64,000 bases of DNA from Delftia tsuruhatensis. GTDB taxonomy: Bacteria; Pseudomonadota; Gammaproteobacteria; Burkholderiales; Burkholderiaceae_C. The DNA is taken from positions 5,790,001 to 5,854,000 of the forward strand of contig NZ_LR813084.1 in NCBI RefSeq assembly GCF_903815225.1, given 5' to 3'. The notes beneath the pieces are model-generated. The model was given only the letters and a program-made list of their open reading frames with translations, did not search any database and was not told the DNA's origin. The position numbers and the translations under genes were made by a program. Within the stretch, counting starts at the first letter, position 1; every line of letters starts with the position of its first letter. Of the stretch, positions 1-8,802 are shown piece after piece.

Positions 1-1
1 C

Positions 2-3000
2 GATGAAGTCACCTGCTCCAGGGACTCGCCCCTCATCCTGATCGCCGAAGGCTCGGAAACCGTCTTCGTCAACCAGGTGAACTTCGCGCGCAAGGGCGAT
101 GCGGTGGAATGCGGCGCCACCATCTTCGACGGCTCGCCCGACGTCTTCGTGGGCGACCCCAAGGCACGCCTGCGCAAGGTCGCCGACGAAGTGCCCCTGA
201 TCTCGCGCATGGCCGGCACCGTGCTGGGCCTGGTCGTCGGCGGCCTGGGCATCCGCGCCCTGCTCAAGGCGCCGGGCACCCTGGCCTCCAAGCTGCCCTG
301 CCTGGGCAGCATGCTGCTGGGCACGGGCATAGGCATGGTCATCGGCGCCATCGGCGGCCCCGTGCACGCGGCCACGGGCGCCAAGATCCTCAGCGGCGAC
401 CTGGACACCGACTTCGAGCTGCCCGGCCCGCTGCCCCTGCGCTGGCGGCGCTTCTACAACAGCATGGACACCCGTGGCGACACCGGCCACGGCCCCGGCT
501 GGGGCGGGGAATACTTCGTGCGGCTGGACATCGCCGCGGACGGCAGCGCCTGCTACACCGACGAGCAGGGCCGCCCCGTTCCATGGGAGCCGCTGGAGCC
601 CGGCCATGCCCAGGAAAACATCGCCGAAGGCTACAAGCTCATCCGCGCCGAAGACGGCCAATACGTGGTCGAAGGCGCAGACGGCCTGTACCGCCTGTTC
701 GAGCCGCAGCAGCCCGCGACCGCGGGCCAGATGCCCGAAGCGCCCAGCACCTGGCGCCTGGCGCGCGTGCAGGACGCCAACGGCAACCACATCAGCCTGC
801 AATACCGCCACGACGGACTGCTGGACGGCATCACCGACAGCACCGGACGCCGGCTGCAACTGAGCTACACGCAGGCACCGGCCGAGGCACAGGCCAGCGG
901 CGCGGGCACCCCCCACAACGCCCGCATCGCGCAGATCGACATCGCCACCGTCGCCCCCGGCGAAACCCCCGGCACACTGGTGCGCTACCAGTACGACAGC
1001 CAAGGCCGCCTGAGCGCCGTGCTCGACGCCGAAGGCCGCAGCGTGCGCGGCTTCGCCTACGACGCCGCGGGCCTGATGACCGAGCACCGCAACGCCGCCG
1101 GCCTGAGCAGCCACTACGAATGGGCCCCGTTCGCCGACCACCCCCGCGTGGTGCGGCAATGGAACAGCGCCGGCCATGAGTGGCGCATCAGCTACCGCCT
1201 GCCAGCCCCAGACAGCCAGGCGGCGCCCGCCGAAGCCGGCAATGCCGATACCGATGCCGATACCGATGCCATGGCCCGGGCAGGAGGCCACACCCAGGCC
1301 ACCGACCACCTGGGCCGCAGCTACGAATGGCAATGGGACCGGGCCTACAACATCACCCTCGCCACCGGCCCCCAAGGCCAGCGCCTGGCGCAGGAATGGA
1401 ATGCGCTGCGCCAGCTGCTGGCCTCCACCGACGCCCTGGGCCGGCGCACCACCTATGCCTACGACCCCCACGGCAACCTGGCGCAGCAGACCGACCCGCT
1501 GGGGCGCGTCACCCGCACCACCTGGCTGGGCCTGTGGGCGCTGCCCATCGTGCAACTGCTGCCCGACGGCAGCCGGCTGTCCTGGCGCTACGACCGCCTC
1601 GGCAACCTGCTGGCCCACACCGGGGCCGACGGCGGCACCACCGAATACCTCAACGACAACCGGGGCCTGCCCGTGCGCATCACCGATGCCAGAGGAGGCA
1701 CCGCCGAGCTGCGCTGGAGCGCGCGGGCACAGCTCATCCAGTACACCGACTGCTCGGGCCGCACCACCACCCATGACTGGGACGGCCGTGGCCACCCTGC
1801 GCGCAGCGTCGATGCGCTGGGCCAGATCACCGGCCTGCGCCATGACGCGCAAGGGCGGTTGCGCACCCTGAACCTGCCCGACAACTCGCACCACAGCTTT
1901 GACTGGGACGCCGCCGGGCAACTGGTGCGCAGCAGCGACGCCCTGGGCCGCACCACCGCCTACGCCTACAACGCCTACGGCCAGCTCACCGCCCACGAAG
2001 ACGCCGAAAGCCGCCAGGTCCTGTTCACCTACGACGGCGCCCACCGCCTGTCCAGCCTCATCAACGAAAACGGCGAAGCCTTCCGCTTCGCCTATGACGA
2101 CGCCGACCGGCTGGTACAGGAAACCCGCGTGGGCGGCCAGCGCGTCACCGTCGAATACGACGCCACCGGCTGGCCCGTGGCCGTCACGCACTGGCCCGCC
2201 ATGGGCGATGAACTGCTGGTCGGCGACGGCACGGCCGGCGCCGGCCAGACCCCGGAAATCCCCGGCTGGGGCGGCCAGGTGGACGGCGCCGCCGACACCA
2301 GCGGCCCCCAGCCCCGGCGCACCGAACTGCTGCGCGACGCCGTGGGCCGCCTCATCGAAAAGCGCACGGCCAGCCACCACACCCACTACCGCTACGACGT
2401 GCTGGACCAGCTGCTGTCGGCCACCAGACTGCAAGTGCAGGCCGACGGCAGCCTCAAACCCCTGCACACCAGCGCCTTCCAGTACGACCTGGCCGGCAAC
2501 GTCATCACCGAAACGGCAACCGACGAAACCACCGGGACCAGCCACCAGCTGCGCCACAGCCACGACGCCCTGGGCAACCGCACCCAGACCATCCTGCCCG
2601 GACTGCCCGCAAGCCCGGGCATGGAACGCGCGCTCAACTACCTGCACTGCGGCTCCGGCCACCTGCACCAGATCAACTACAGCCAGCGCGACACCAGCGT
2701 GCCCGACGCCCTGGCCGTGCACCAGCTCATCAGCGACATCGAGCGCGACGCGCTGCACCGCGAAACCCTGCGCACCCAGGGCGGTGCGCGCACACGCTAC
2801 GCACTCGACCCCCTGGGCCGGCGCACAGGGGCCTGGAGCAAATCGGCCGGCATCGTCCACCAGCCCTACGGCAGCGGTGACGCGCCATGGCAAAAGGCCT
2901 TGCAGTCGGCGGGCACGCCCCAGCAAAGCACGCTGGACGGCCTCATGAAGGCCTACGCCTACGACAAGGTCGGGGAACTGCGGCAGACCCGCCACAGCCT

Positions 3001-4564
3001 GCGCGGCGACACGACCCACCGCTACGACGCCACGGGCCGCGTGGAGCAAAGCACCCGCCAGCCCTTCGCAGGCATGGCCCAGGCAGGCCCCGCCGCCCAC
3101 AGCGAACACTTCGAATACGACCCCGCGGGCAACATCCTGGACAACCAGGCCCAGGCCCTGCTGCGCAGCCGCACCCAGCACCTGCAGGCCGGCTACGTGC
3201 GCGACAACCTGGTGCGCGTATTCGAAGACAAGCGCTACTACTACGACGGCCACGGCCGCCTGATCCGCAAGCTCAGCGGCAGGCACACCGACCAGCGCTT
3301 TGCCTGGGACGAGGACAACCAGCTCACCGAAGTCACCACCACGCGGCGCCCGGGCACCGAACACGCCAGCACCCAGACCGTGCGCTTCGACTACGACGCC
3401 ATAGGCCGGCGCGTGGCCAAGCACGACCGCTTCGGCACCACGGTCTTCCTGTGGGAAGGCATGCGGCTGATCGAAGAGCGCCGGGGCGCCAGCACCATCA
3501 GCTACGTGTACGAGCCCGACAGCTACGTCCCGCTGGCACGGCTGGATGCGGACGGGGAGCCCACCGAGCAAGGCGGCCTGGGCACAACCGATGACCCACA
3601 GGCCACCGCTCCGGCGGCAACCGCAGAAGCCCCGGCATCCGAGCCCACCGACCTCGAACGCCGCTACTGGGCCTCACTGAACGCCGAGGCGCAACAGCGC
3701 GCCCAGGAACTGCAGGTAGAAGGCTGGGCCACCGCCACCCATGGGCCGGCAGGCAACGATGACGCCCGGCTGTGCAAGGTCTACTACTTCCACACGGACC
3801 AGGTGGGCATGCCCGAGGAGCTGAGCAACAGCCAGGGCCAGTTGGTCTGGCAGGCCAGCTACAGGACCTGGGGCAGCACGGTCACCGAGGAATGGGAGAT
3901 CAAGGGCCTGGCAGGCCAGCGCCTGCACCCGCTGGACCAGGGCGACACGCCACAGTCCGAGACGGAGAAGCAGCAGAACCTGCGCTTCCAGGGCCAGTAC
4001 CTGGACAGGGAGACGGGGCTGCACTACAACACGTTCCGGTACTACGATCCGGACGTGGGGCGGTTCATCTGCCCGGATCCGATCGGGTTGAATGGCGGGA
4101 TTAATTTAGGGAGTTATTCGCCGAATCCGATTGCTTGGATTGATCCTTGGGGGTGGAATCCCACCTGTCGTATGACCGGGCAACGAGTCAATTCCGCGGG
4201 AAAACCCCTAAAATCCAGTGAACTACCAGTAGTAAAGCCAGGGACTAAAGGCTGGGATGACGCCGTTGCCTCCCTCAGAAAATCAGGGCGTGGGGATGTC
4301 CGCGTGGCCAATATGGCAGATGCAAGGGCGTTGATGAGGGATGCCGGGTTGCGAATGAATCGGCGAAAAATGTATGAATCGTCCCCGTATGAGAAAGGCT
4401 ATGAGGTTCATCAGCCGCAACCCGGTAGAGGAAGAGACGGAACATATAGAAATTCTCGCGATCGCTGGCAGGAGGGTGAAGCAGATGTTGGTAACGATTT
4501 GCCGCATATTAAATGGAAAACTGATAATGGACGTAATCAAGGTCATATATTCATAGGGGGTTAA
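2..4564 (+). CDS. PAAR-Rhs type VI secretion effector, 5' partial
   Basis: The reading frame is open to the left window edge, so the true start lies outside; the internal GTG at 77 is not the start. The first codons read as the end of a PAAR domain (FVGD-type ending near 150), which caps the T6SS spike. A hydrophobic glycine-rich stretch (about 220-390) is followed by many YD repeats and the closing Rhs core motif PDPIGLNGG near 4075-4100. The core builds a shell that encloses the C-terminal toxin and is normally cleaved after this motif. The variable tip (about 4155-4561, roughly 137 residues) ends in HIKWK and GHIFIGG. It is probably a nuclease-type toxin, but I could not assign a family. 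Base composition falls sharply at the core/tip junction, as expected for exchangeable tips. The immunity gene follows directly. Confidence 0.93.
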   Translation, partial: DEVTCSRDSPLILIAEGSETVFVNQVNFARKGDAVECGATIFDGSPDVFVGDPKARLRKVADEVPLISRMAGTVLGLVVGGLGIRALLKAPGTLASKLPCLGSMLLGTGIGMVIGAIGGPVHAATGAKILSGDLDTDFELPGPLPLRWRRFYNSMDTRGDTGHGPGWGGEYFVRLDIAADGSACYTDEQGRPVPWEPLEPGHAQENIAEGYKLIRAEDGQYVVEGADGLYRLFEPQQPATAGQMPEAPSTWRLARVQDANGNHISLQYRHDGLLDGITDSTGRRLQLSYTQAPAEAQASGAGTPHNARIAQIDIATVAPGETPGTLVRYQYDSQGRLSAVLDAEGRSVRGFAYDAAGLMTEHRNAAGLSSHYEWAPFADHPRVVRQWNSAGHEWRISYRLPAPDSQAAPAEAGNADTDADTDAMARAGGHTQATDHLGRSYEWQWDRAYNITLATGPQGQRLAQEWNALRQLLASTDALGRRTTYAYDPHGNLAQQTDPLGRVTRTTWLGLWALPIVQLLPDGSRLSWRYDRLGNLLAHTGADGGTTEYLNDNRGLPVRITDARGGTAELRWSARAQLIQYTDCSGRTTTHDWDGRGHPARSVDALGQITGLRHDAQGRLRTLNLPDNSHHSFDWDAAGQLVRSSDALGRTTAYAYNAYGQLTAHEDAESRQVLFTYDGAHRLSSLINENGEAFRFAYDDADRLVQETRVGGQRVTVEYDATGWPVAVTHWPAMGDELLVGDGTAGAGQTPEIPGWGGQVDGAADTSGPQPRRTELLRDAVGRLIEKRTASHHTHYRYDVLDQLLSATRLQVQADGSLKPLHTSAFQYDLAGNVITETATDETTGTSHQLRHSHDALGNRTQTILPGLPASPGMERALNYLHCGSGHLHQINYSQRDTSVPDALAVHQLISDIERDALHRETLRTQGGARTRYALDPLGRRTGAWSKSAGIVHQPYGSGDAPWQKALQSAGTPQQSTLDGLMKAYAYDKVGELRQTRHSLRGDTTHRYDATGRVEQSTRQPFAGMAQAGPAAHSEHFEYDPAGNILDNQAQALLRSRTQHLQAGYVRDNLVRVFEDKRYYYDGHGRLIRKLSGRHTDQRFAWDEDNQLTEVTTTRRPGTEHASTQTVRFDYDAIGRRVAKHDRFGTTVFLWEGMRLIEERRGASTISYVYEPDSYVPLARLDADGEPTEQGGLGTTDDPQATAPAATAEAPASEPTDLERRYWASLNAEAQQRAQELQVEGWATATHGPAGNDDARLCKVYYFHTDQVGMPEELSNSQGQLVWQASYRTWGSTVTEEWEIKGLAGQRLHPLDQGDTPQSETEKQQNLRFQGQYLDRETGLHYNTFRYYDPDVGRFICPDPIGLNGGINLGSYSPNPIAWIDPWGWNPTCRMTGQRVNSAGKPLKSSELPVVKPGTKGWDDAVASLRKSGRGDVRVANMADARALMRDAGLRMNRRKMYESSPYEKGYEVHQPQPGRGRDGTYRNSRDRWQEGEADVGNDLPHIKWKTDNGRNQGHIFIGG
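3545..4153 (+). repeat. Rhs core direct repeat, copy 1
   Basis: This 609-base segment of the rhs core is repeated at 5231-5845 (615 bases) with only scattered substitutions and one 6-base insertion in the linker rich in Ala, Pro and Thr. A 93-base part of it appears a third time at 6731-6824. Such repeats are substrates for the homologous recombination that swaps Rhs tips. Confidence 0.9.
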
Positions 4565-4565
4565 A

Positions 4566-5024
4566 TTGAAGGAATTTGCTCCGGGCACCTTGGTCGATGG
4601 GGGAATTTCAAAAAGATTGTTGAAATTTCTTGTTTTCAAATTCTTTAAAAATGGAATAGTAAAGAAAAAATACTTCAACAATGGGAAATTAAAGGAAAAA
4701 AAAGATTTCTCCTTTAAAAGACCATTTTCTTTTGACAAAGGACTAATCATATCAACTAATTCATTTAATGATATTCTTCTGGATGATGAATACTATGTTT
4801 TGCGGCATTATAAATATAACGGCGATGCTGATCCTGTGTTTTGTGTTAGCAAGAAGGAATTGATTGATGTTATAAATAATATTACAGCCTTCTTTAATTA
4901 TGAGTATTCATATATTTGGTGCAAAGATTTCAAATGGTGTATCTTTGTCATGGATGGATTCCGATACAGGAGTGACGGCTCAGAGGAAGTAGCGCTGAAG
5001 ATCTACTACCCACTTTCAACGTGA
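4566..5024 (+). CDS. Probable immunity protein for the adjacent Rhs toxin
   Basis: This encodes 152 residues from a TTG codon placed five bases after an AGGGGG ribosome binding site that lies inside the end of the rhs gene. The gap to the rhs stop is one base, so translation is probably coupled. The protein is lysine- and aromatic-rich, has no signal peptide, and its codons are far more AT-rich than the rhs core. I do not recognise a Pfam family. The immunity role is inferred from position alone: in Rhs loci the gene immediately after the toxin tip neutralises it in the cytoplasm of the producer and its siblings. Confidence 0.75.
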   Translation: MKEFAPGTLVDGGISKRLLKFLVFKFFKNGIVKKKYFNNGKLKEKKDFSFKRPFSFDKGLIISTNSFNDILLDDEYYVLRHYKYNGDADPVFCVSKKELIDVINNITAFFNYEYSYIWCKDFKWCIFVMDGFRYRSDGSEEVALKIYYPLST

Positions 5025-5029
5025 ACGCC

Positions 5030-5100
5030 GAGTGCACCGCGAAACCCTGCGCCTCCAAGGCAACGCACGCACACGCTACGCCCTAGACCCTCGGTGCGTG
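5030..5100 (+). pseudogene. Short Rhs core fragment
   Basis: About 65 bases here closely match the Rhs core at 2749-2812 (the region encoding LHRETLRTQGGARTRYALDP), with a few substitutions and an in-frame TAG. Homology stops at about 5096. It is the left part of a displaced second rhs copy; the matching right part resumes at 5231. Confidence 0.7.
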
Positions 5101-5215
5101 TCAAGATAGTTGTCGCCTCATTCATTGAGTTTTTTGGTCTTTAATCCCTTCCGTGTAGTGCTGAACAACACCATCGCGCTCAGGACTCAAGGTCACCGCG
5201 CCGATAGGCGTCCAG
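5101..5215. other. Unrelated filler between two Rhs fragments, possible IS end
   Basis: This 115-base stretch replaces about 730 bases of Rhs core in the displaced copy. It has lower GC than the core. On the minus strand it carries an open tail ending at 5122 that resembles no protein I know. The sequence TGTCAAGATAGTTGTC at 5099-5114 could be the terminal repeat of a lost insertion sequence, but no matching second end was seen. Confidence 0.3.
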
Positions 5216-6190
5216 TTGCGAGTAGCGCCTGATGCGGACGGGGAGCCCACCGCGCAAGGTGGCCTGGGCACGACCGACGACCCACAGGCCACGGCGCCAG
5301 CGGCAACGACAGCACCCGAGCCCCCGGCCTCCGAGCCCACCGACCTCGAACGCCGCTACTGGGCCTCGCTGAACGCCGAGGCGCAACAACGCGCACAGGA
5401 TCTGCGGATAGAAGGCTGGGCCACCGCCACCCATGGGCCGGCAGACAACGACGACGCCCGGCTGTGCAAGGTCTACTACTTCCACACGGACCAGGTGGGC
5501 ATGCCCGAAGAGCTGAGCAACAGCCAGGGCCAGCTGGTCTGGCAGGCCAGCTACAAGACCTGGGGCAGCACGGTCACCGAAGAATGGGAGATCAAGGGCC
5601 TGGCGGGCCAGCGCCTGCACCCGCTGGACCAGGGCGACACGCCACAGTCCGAGACGGAGAAGCAGCAGAACCTGCGCTTCCAGGGCCAGTACCTGGACAG
5701 GGAGACGGGGCTGCACTACAACACATTCCGGTACTACGATCCGGACGTGGGGCGGTTCATCTGCCCGGATCCGATCGGGTTGGATGGCGGGATTAATTTA
5801 GGGAGTTATTCACCTAATCCGATTGCTTGGATTGATCCTTGGGGGCTGGCGTATTGCCCAAAATCGGATAGATATAGAAACGACAATACTGAAAGATACG
5901 AAAAAGGCCCATTCGCCAGGAAACCTTCTTCTATCCAAGATAGCTTTGCACTGGAGGCGAAAAAACGGGTGCGGGCAATAAAATTATGGACAATATGAAG
6001 AATCCCAGATACTCTGGCTGGAAAAAATGGGAGTCAAATCGGCTGATGCAAAGACTCTGTCGCTCACTATGTTCGCAATCCTAAAACTGGGAAAACAGCC
6101 GACTTCAAGTTTAAGAAAATGACTCCGAACAGCATCGGGGACTATGCAAAAAAAGTGGAGCCAAGTGTCTCTCCGGGAGAAAAACCTTAG
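5216..6190 (+). pseudogene. Displaced orphan Rhs tip with frameshifted toxin
   Basis: Positions 5231-5845 are nearly identical to 3545-4153 of the main rhs gene, including the PDPIGLDGG closing motif, so this is an old C-terminal end pushed downstream when a new tip was acquired. A different toxin follows the core, and the frame stops at TGA 5996-5998. Beyond this stop the same frame is open again from about 6050 and reads AHYVRNPKTGKTADFKFKKM and on to TAG 6188-6190. A second frame bridges the gap with KIMDNMKNPRYSGWKKWE. At least two indels, one in the A-run near 5970 and another near 6030-6055, have therefore broken the toxin. It has no start codon or RBS of its own. The immunity gene behind it is intact. 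Confidence 0.8.
5231..5845 (+). repeat. Rhs core direct repeat, copy 2
   Basis: This is the second copy of the segment at 3545-4153. Identity ends exactly at the GGGGG of the WIDPWG codons, the point where toxin tips diverge. Confidence 0.9.
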
Positions 6191-6199
6191 GAGTAAGCC

Positions 6200-6616
6200 A
6201 TGATTATAAAGGCAATAAGAAATTTCCTGGATGAAGCTTCTTTCCTGGAGAATAATCTAGTGAGATTTATGTCTTCCCCTGAAAATCAAAACATAGAAAT
6301 AGGGCGAAAGTATATTGTCCAAGGCCTCGCCTTTTGGGAGGGGAAGGTTTTTTATTATATATATGAAAACAAAGACTCATTATATCCTGTTCCAGTGTAT
6401 TCGGAATTCTTTCGCTTGATAGACGGAAGTATTTCCAAATATTGGAAGGCAACTTTTGATGAATCCAGCTTGAATGGCTCCAATTTCTATTTATTATTTC
6501 GTGAATGGTCTGAAAATTTGGGTATTTATGAAGATTTAATAAATGGAAATTTCTTTGCCATGGAGATATTCTCGAAATATAGAGGTCTTTTAGATATTGA
6601 AAACGATATCCATTGA
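6200..6616 (+). CDS. Orphan immunity protein of the displaced Rhs tip
   Basis: This encodes 138 residues from an ATG with a clear TAGGAG ribosome binding site that overlaps the end of the broken toxin (TAG 6188-6190). The protein is acidic and aromatic-rich, with no signal peptide or membrane segment. It is strongly AT-rich compared with the Rhs core. I do not recognise the family. By position it is the immunity partner of the frameshifted tip upstream. Its intact frame fits the known tendency of Rhs loci to keep immunity to toxins they no longer make, which protects against neighbours that still use them. Confidence 0.72.
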   Translation: MIIKAIRNFLDEASFLENNLVRFMSSPENQNIEIGRKYIVQGLAFWEGKVFYYIYENKDSLYPVPVYSEFFRLIDGSISKYWKATFDESSLNGSNFYLLFREWSENLGIYEDLINGNFFAMEIFSKYRGLLDIENDIH

Positions 6617-6721
6617 TTTCATGTTTGTTATTTATTAATTAATGGTCTAGATATTTTTATCTCTGAACCATAAATTCCGGCACAGAATGCCAGTAAACCG
6701 GCAGCCAGACCAAGCTGCGCA

Positions 6722-6824
6722 AGGACCAAGTGGCATGCCCGAGGAGCTGAGCAACAGCCAGGGCCGGCTGGTCTGGCAGGCCAGCTACAGGACCTGGGGC
6801 AGCACGGTCACCGAAGAATGGGAG
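6722..6824 (+). pseudogene. Third Rhs core fragment
   Basis: Positions 6731-6824 repeat the rhs core segment encoding GMPEELSNSQG to VTEEWE (compare 3808-3897) almost exactly. The flanks are degenerate. An open frame runs through it to 6950 but has no convincing start or toxin. The surrounding 6617-7028 holds no other gene I can support. Confidence 0.75.
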
Positions 6825-7028
6825 AGATGGAGGAATGAACTCAGAAATTCACGCATCCAATCCACAGCCGCCGAGGAAGGCGAGAACCGACAACGGAATA
6901 GCCCCGCCATAAAAACAGGAAACGATCTGCGGTTGCCGGAGTATATTTAGCTTCCCCCAGGTAGAGAAGACTGACAGAAGACCGCAGCATTGCAAGATCG
7001 CAAGCGTTGACTCCATCCAGGCAAACAT

Positions 7029-7364
7029 ATGCAAGATCATCTTATTTGGCCGTCAATCAATGACATCTACCAGTCCTCCAAAAACATCACATGGAGAAAA
7101 CAGGTTCTTGAAAGCTCTATCGTCATTTTCAGATTTCTACATGAAAACAACCTGCTGCTTGTGAATCCCTTTGATGAGAACGGAAATGTTCTCATGGACC
7201 TTTCACTGATGAGATCGGATGTCACTGATATCGGCGACGAGATGTTCAGCAAGACAATACCGAATTGGCAAAAGGCCAGGGACAGAGATGGAAATCTGAA
7301 AAACCTCTCCATTCTGGAAAATGGCCTGAAAAACATCAAAGAATCCAGGCAGACACACGGATAA
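7029..7364 (+). CDS. Hypothetical immunity-like protein
   Basis: This encodes 111 residues from ATG 7029 with only a weak ribosome binding site. It has no signal peptide or membrane segment, and helices with mixed charge predominate. I recognise no domain. It lies between an Rhs fragment and another immunity-like gene, has the same AT-rich composition as its neighbours, and is read in the same direction. An orphan immunity gene is the likeliest explanation, by context only. Confidence 0.5.
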   Translation: MQDHLIWPSINDIYQSSKNITWRKQVLESSIVIFRFLHENNLLLVNPFDENGNVLMDLSLMRSDVTDIGDEMFSKTIPNWQKARDRDGNLKNLSILENGLKNIKESRQTHG

Positions 7365-7385
7365 ACCAGCAAGGCACAACATCAG

Positions 7386-7739
7386 ATGCTAAAGCCTTTG
7401 GGGAAATTAACAGAATACAGCCATGACCTTGCCACAGGCAATGTACTCAGGTGCAAGGCATTGCCTCCAGATGAGGAACTTTTTGATTTCATCGTCGTGC
7501 AAATCCTGCAAGACGATGGAAGAGCAGTTGCACTCCTGGTGTGCTCTGGCTACAAGGCTGGATACTTGTATACCTGGCTGCCCAAAGAATCCTCACCCCA
7601 AGAAAAAGAGGGATTTGTTTTATCTTCTGAATGGCTGAAGGCCAATTGGCAAAATGGGGGTATTTCGAATGCGACCTGGAGGATGTCCATGTCTTTGAAA
7701 ACCACCCACCTCAAGAAATACATATCTAAAACCATATGA
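7386..7739 (+). pseudogene. Immunity-like gene frameshifted in a G tract
   Basis: As sequenced, the frame encodes 117 residues. Its last 25 look unnatural, while the neighbouring frame after the G5 tract at 7656-7660 reads YFECDLEDVHVFENHPP and ends at TAA 7727-7729. Adding one G would join the two into a protein of about 114 residues with an acidic C-terminus. The part with LLVCSGYKAGYLYTWLPKES and the restored WxxxxYxECDxEDVxV end remind me of the Imm45 immunity family, but I could not check this. Either the gene has decayed, the G tract varies, or one base was miscalled. Confidence 0.6.
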
Positions 7740-7744
7740 GCATC

Positions 7745-7925
7745 GATATGCGATATTACTGAGGCGAGGCACCTCAGATCTATCTGAAAGGTCCATGGAA
7801 ATCGCCTGGCGAAAAGCATCTATTCACTGAATTCAATGCCTAGCAGGCCTCGTGCAGAACAGAAAGACAATCAAAAAATATCAAACGATGGTATAAGAAT
7901 ACCGCAGGGAACACGGAGGCGACAA
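7745..7925 (+). pseudogene. Decayed toxin C-terminus upstream of an immunity gene
   Basis: No intact frame exists, but pieces in different frames read like one toxin end: QIYLKGPWKSPGEKHLFTEF (about 7770-7830), then AGLVQNRKTIKKYQTMV, an in-frame TAA, then EYRREHGGDKC, ending at a TAA just inside the next gene. Overlap of a toxin end with the start of the next gene is the usual toxin-immunity arrangement. Confidence 0.45.
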
Positions 7926-8678
7926 ATGCATGTCAATTACCATCTCTACGATGTAAAAGTATCCAGCCCCATGGAGATTTATAGAAATTTCCAGGAAATG
8001 GAGACAGCCACAGGTTTGAAATCAAAGTACTTTGACTACTTGTATTCATTGCCTCAAGGAAAGGCCGATCATCCCGGTGATTTCAGCTCCAGATCCATCA
8101 GCAGAATCAAGCTTGAGAAGGGCCTGGCAACTGGGGACATATCTTCATTCAACATGTCGAATGAAGAAGATCTAGGATCTGAAAATATTTATGCCATGTA
8201 TTACAACAGCAGGGATCATGGCGGCCTTTCCACTGTAACACTGCACTTCCCCGAAAGAACCTTCAACAACAAGCTGGAACTCGTGGCGGAAAGATTTATA
8301 GGAATCCTGTCACCCTCCTATGGATTCAGATGCTGCACAGGAGATGCTGCCAAAGGGGTCTCCTATCATTTGTCATCGACAATTTTCAAGAATGAAAGAG
8401 GGAATTTTTCGGCATATATTTCAGGGACTGAAGTCATCAGGAGCCCCAGAATGATCTATCCGATAAACTACTTCTCCGAGAACCAGCTGTCTCAGAAAGC
8501 AGGCGGCCTGCCGTTGAGAGATTTCATTTTCAACAGCTTTGGCAATGATATGCTGAAGAAGGTCGGCGGCTCCGTCTACAGGATGGATGTCGATGCGCAA
8601 GACCTGCCTAGAATCAATGATGTCTTTGGCGCCGCAGGGTTCTTGATATCCTGGATCGAGCCAAGGAAGAAGAAATGA
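7926..8678 (+). CDS. Orphan immunity protein, T6SS/Rhs type
   Basis: The frame is open from 7836, but I choose ATG 7926 because an ACGGAGGC ribosome binding site sits six bases before it; the earlier codons overlap toxin remnant sequence in another frame. The product has 250 residues and no signal peptide. It ends with a basic KKK tail. The segment RMIYPINYFSENQLSQKAGG followed by LPLRDF loosely resembles the DUF3396 family of type VI immunity proteins. That is a weak impression. Position behind a decayed toxin end supports an immunity role. Confidence 0.6.
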   Translation: MHVNYHLYDVKVSSPMEIYRNFQEMETATGLKSKYFDYLYSLPQGKADHPGDFSSRSISRIKLEKGLATGDISSFNMSNEEDLGSENIYAMYYNSRDHGGLSTVTLHFPERTFNNKLELVAERFIGILSPSYGFRCCTGDAAKGVSYHLSSTIFKNERGNFSAYISGTEVIRSPRMIYPINYFSENQLSQKAGGLPLRDFIFNSFGNDMLKKVGGSVYRMDVDAQDLPRINDVFGAAGFLISWIEPRKKK

Positions 8679-8694
8679 CTTCAAGGAGTTGATT

Positions 8695-8796
8695 TTGAAG
8701 CCTCAAGATATCTTCAACAAGAGACCTCAAGCTCTTGGCAATGTCGAAACGCTGATAGGGTCCAAGGAGTGCAATTATTCTCCGATCATCGAGTAA
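8695..8796 (+). CDS. Possible 33-codon ORF or remnant
   Basis: A TTG codon with AAGGAG a few bases upstream opens a 33-residue frame rich in polar residues that ends at TAA 8794-8796, seven bases before the next gene. It may be a short leader or the last residues of a lost toxin. No family is recognised. Confidence 0.25.
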   Translation: MKPQDIFNKRPQALGNVETLIGSKECNYSPIIE

Positions 8797-8802
8797 TATT
8801 TC

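Noticed and set aside
6687-6950. 87-codon frame across the third Rhs fragment
   Set aside because: Only about 93 bases match Rhs and the rest is unrelated; there is no start signal or toxin, so it is treated as a remnant.
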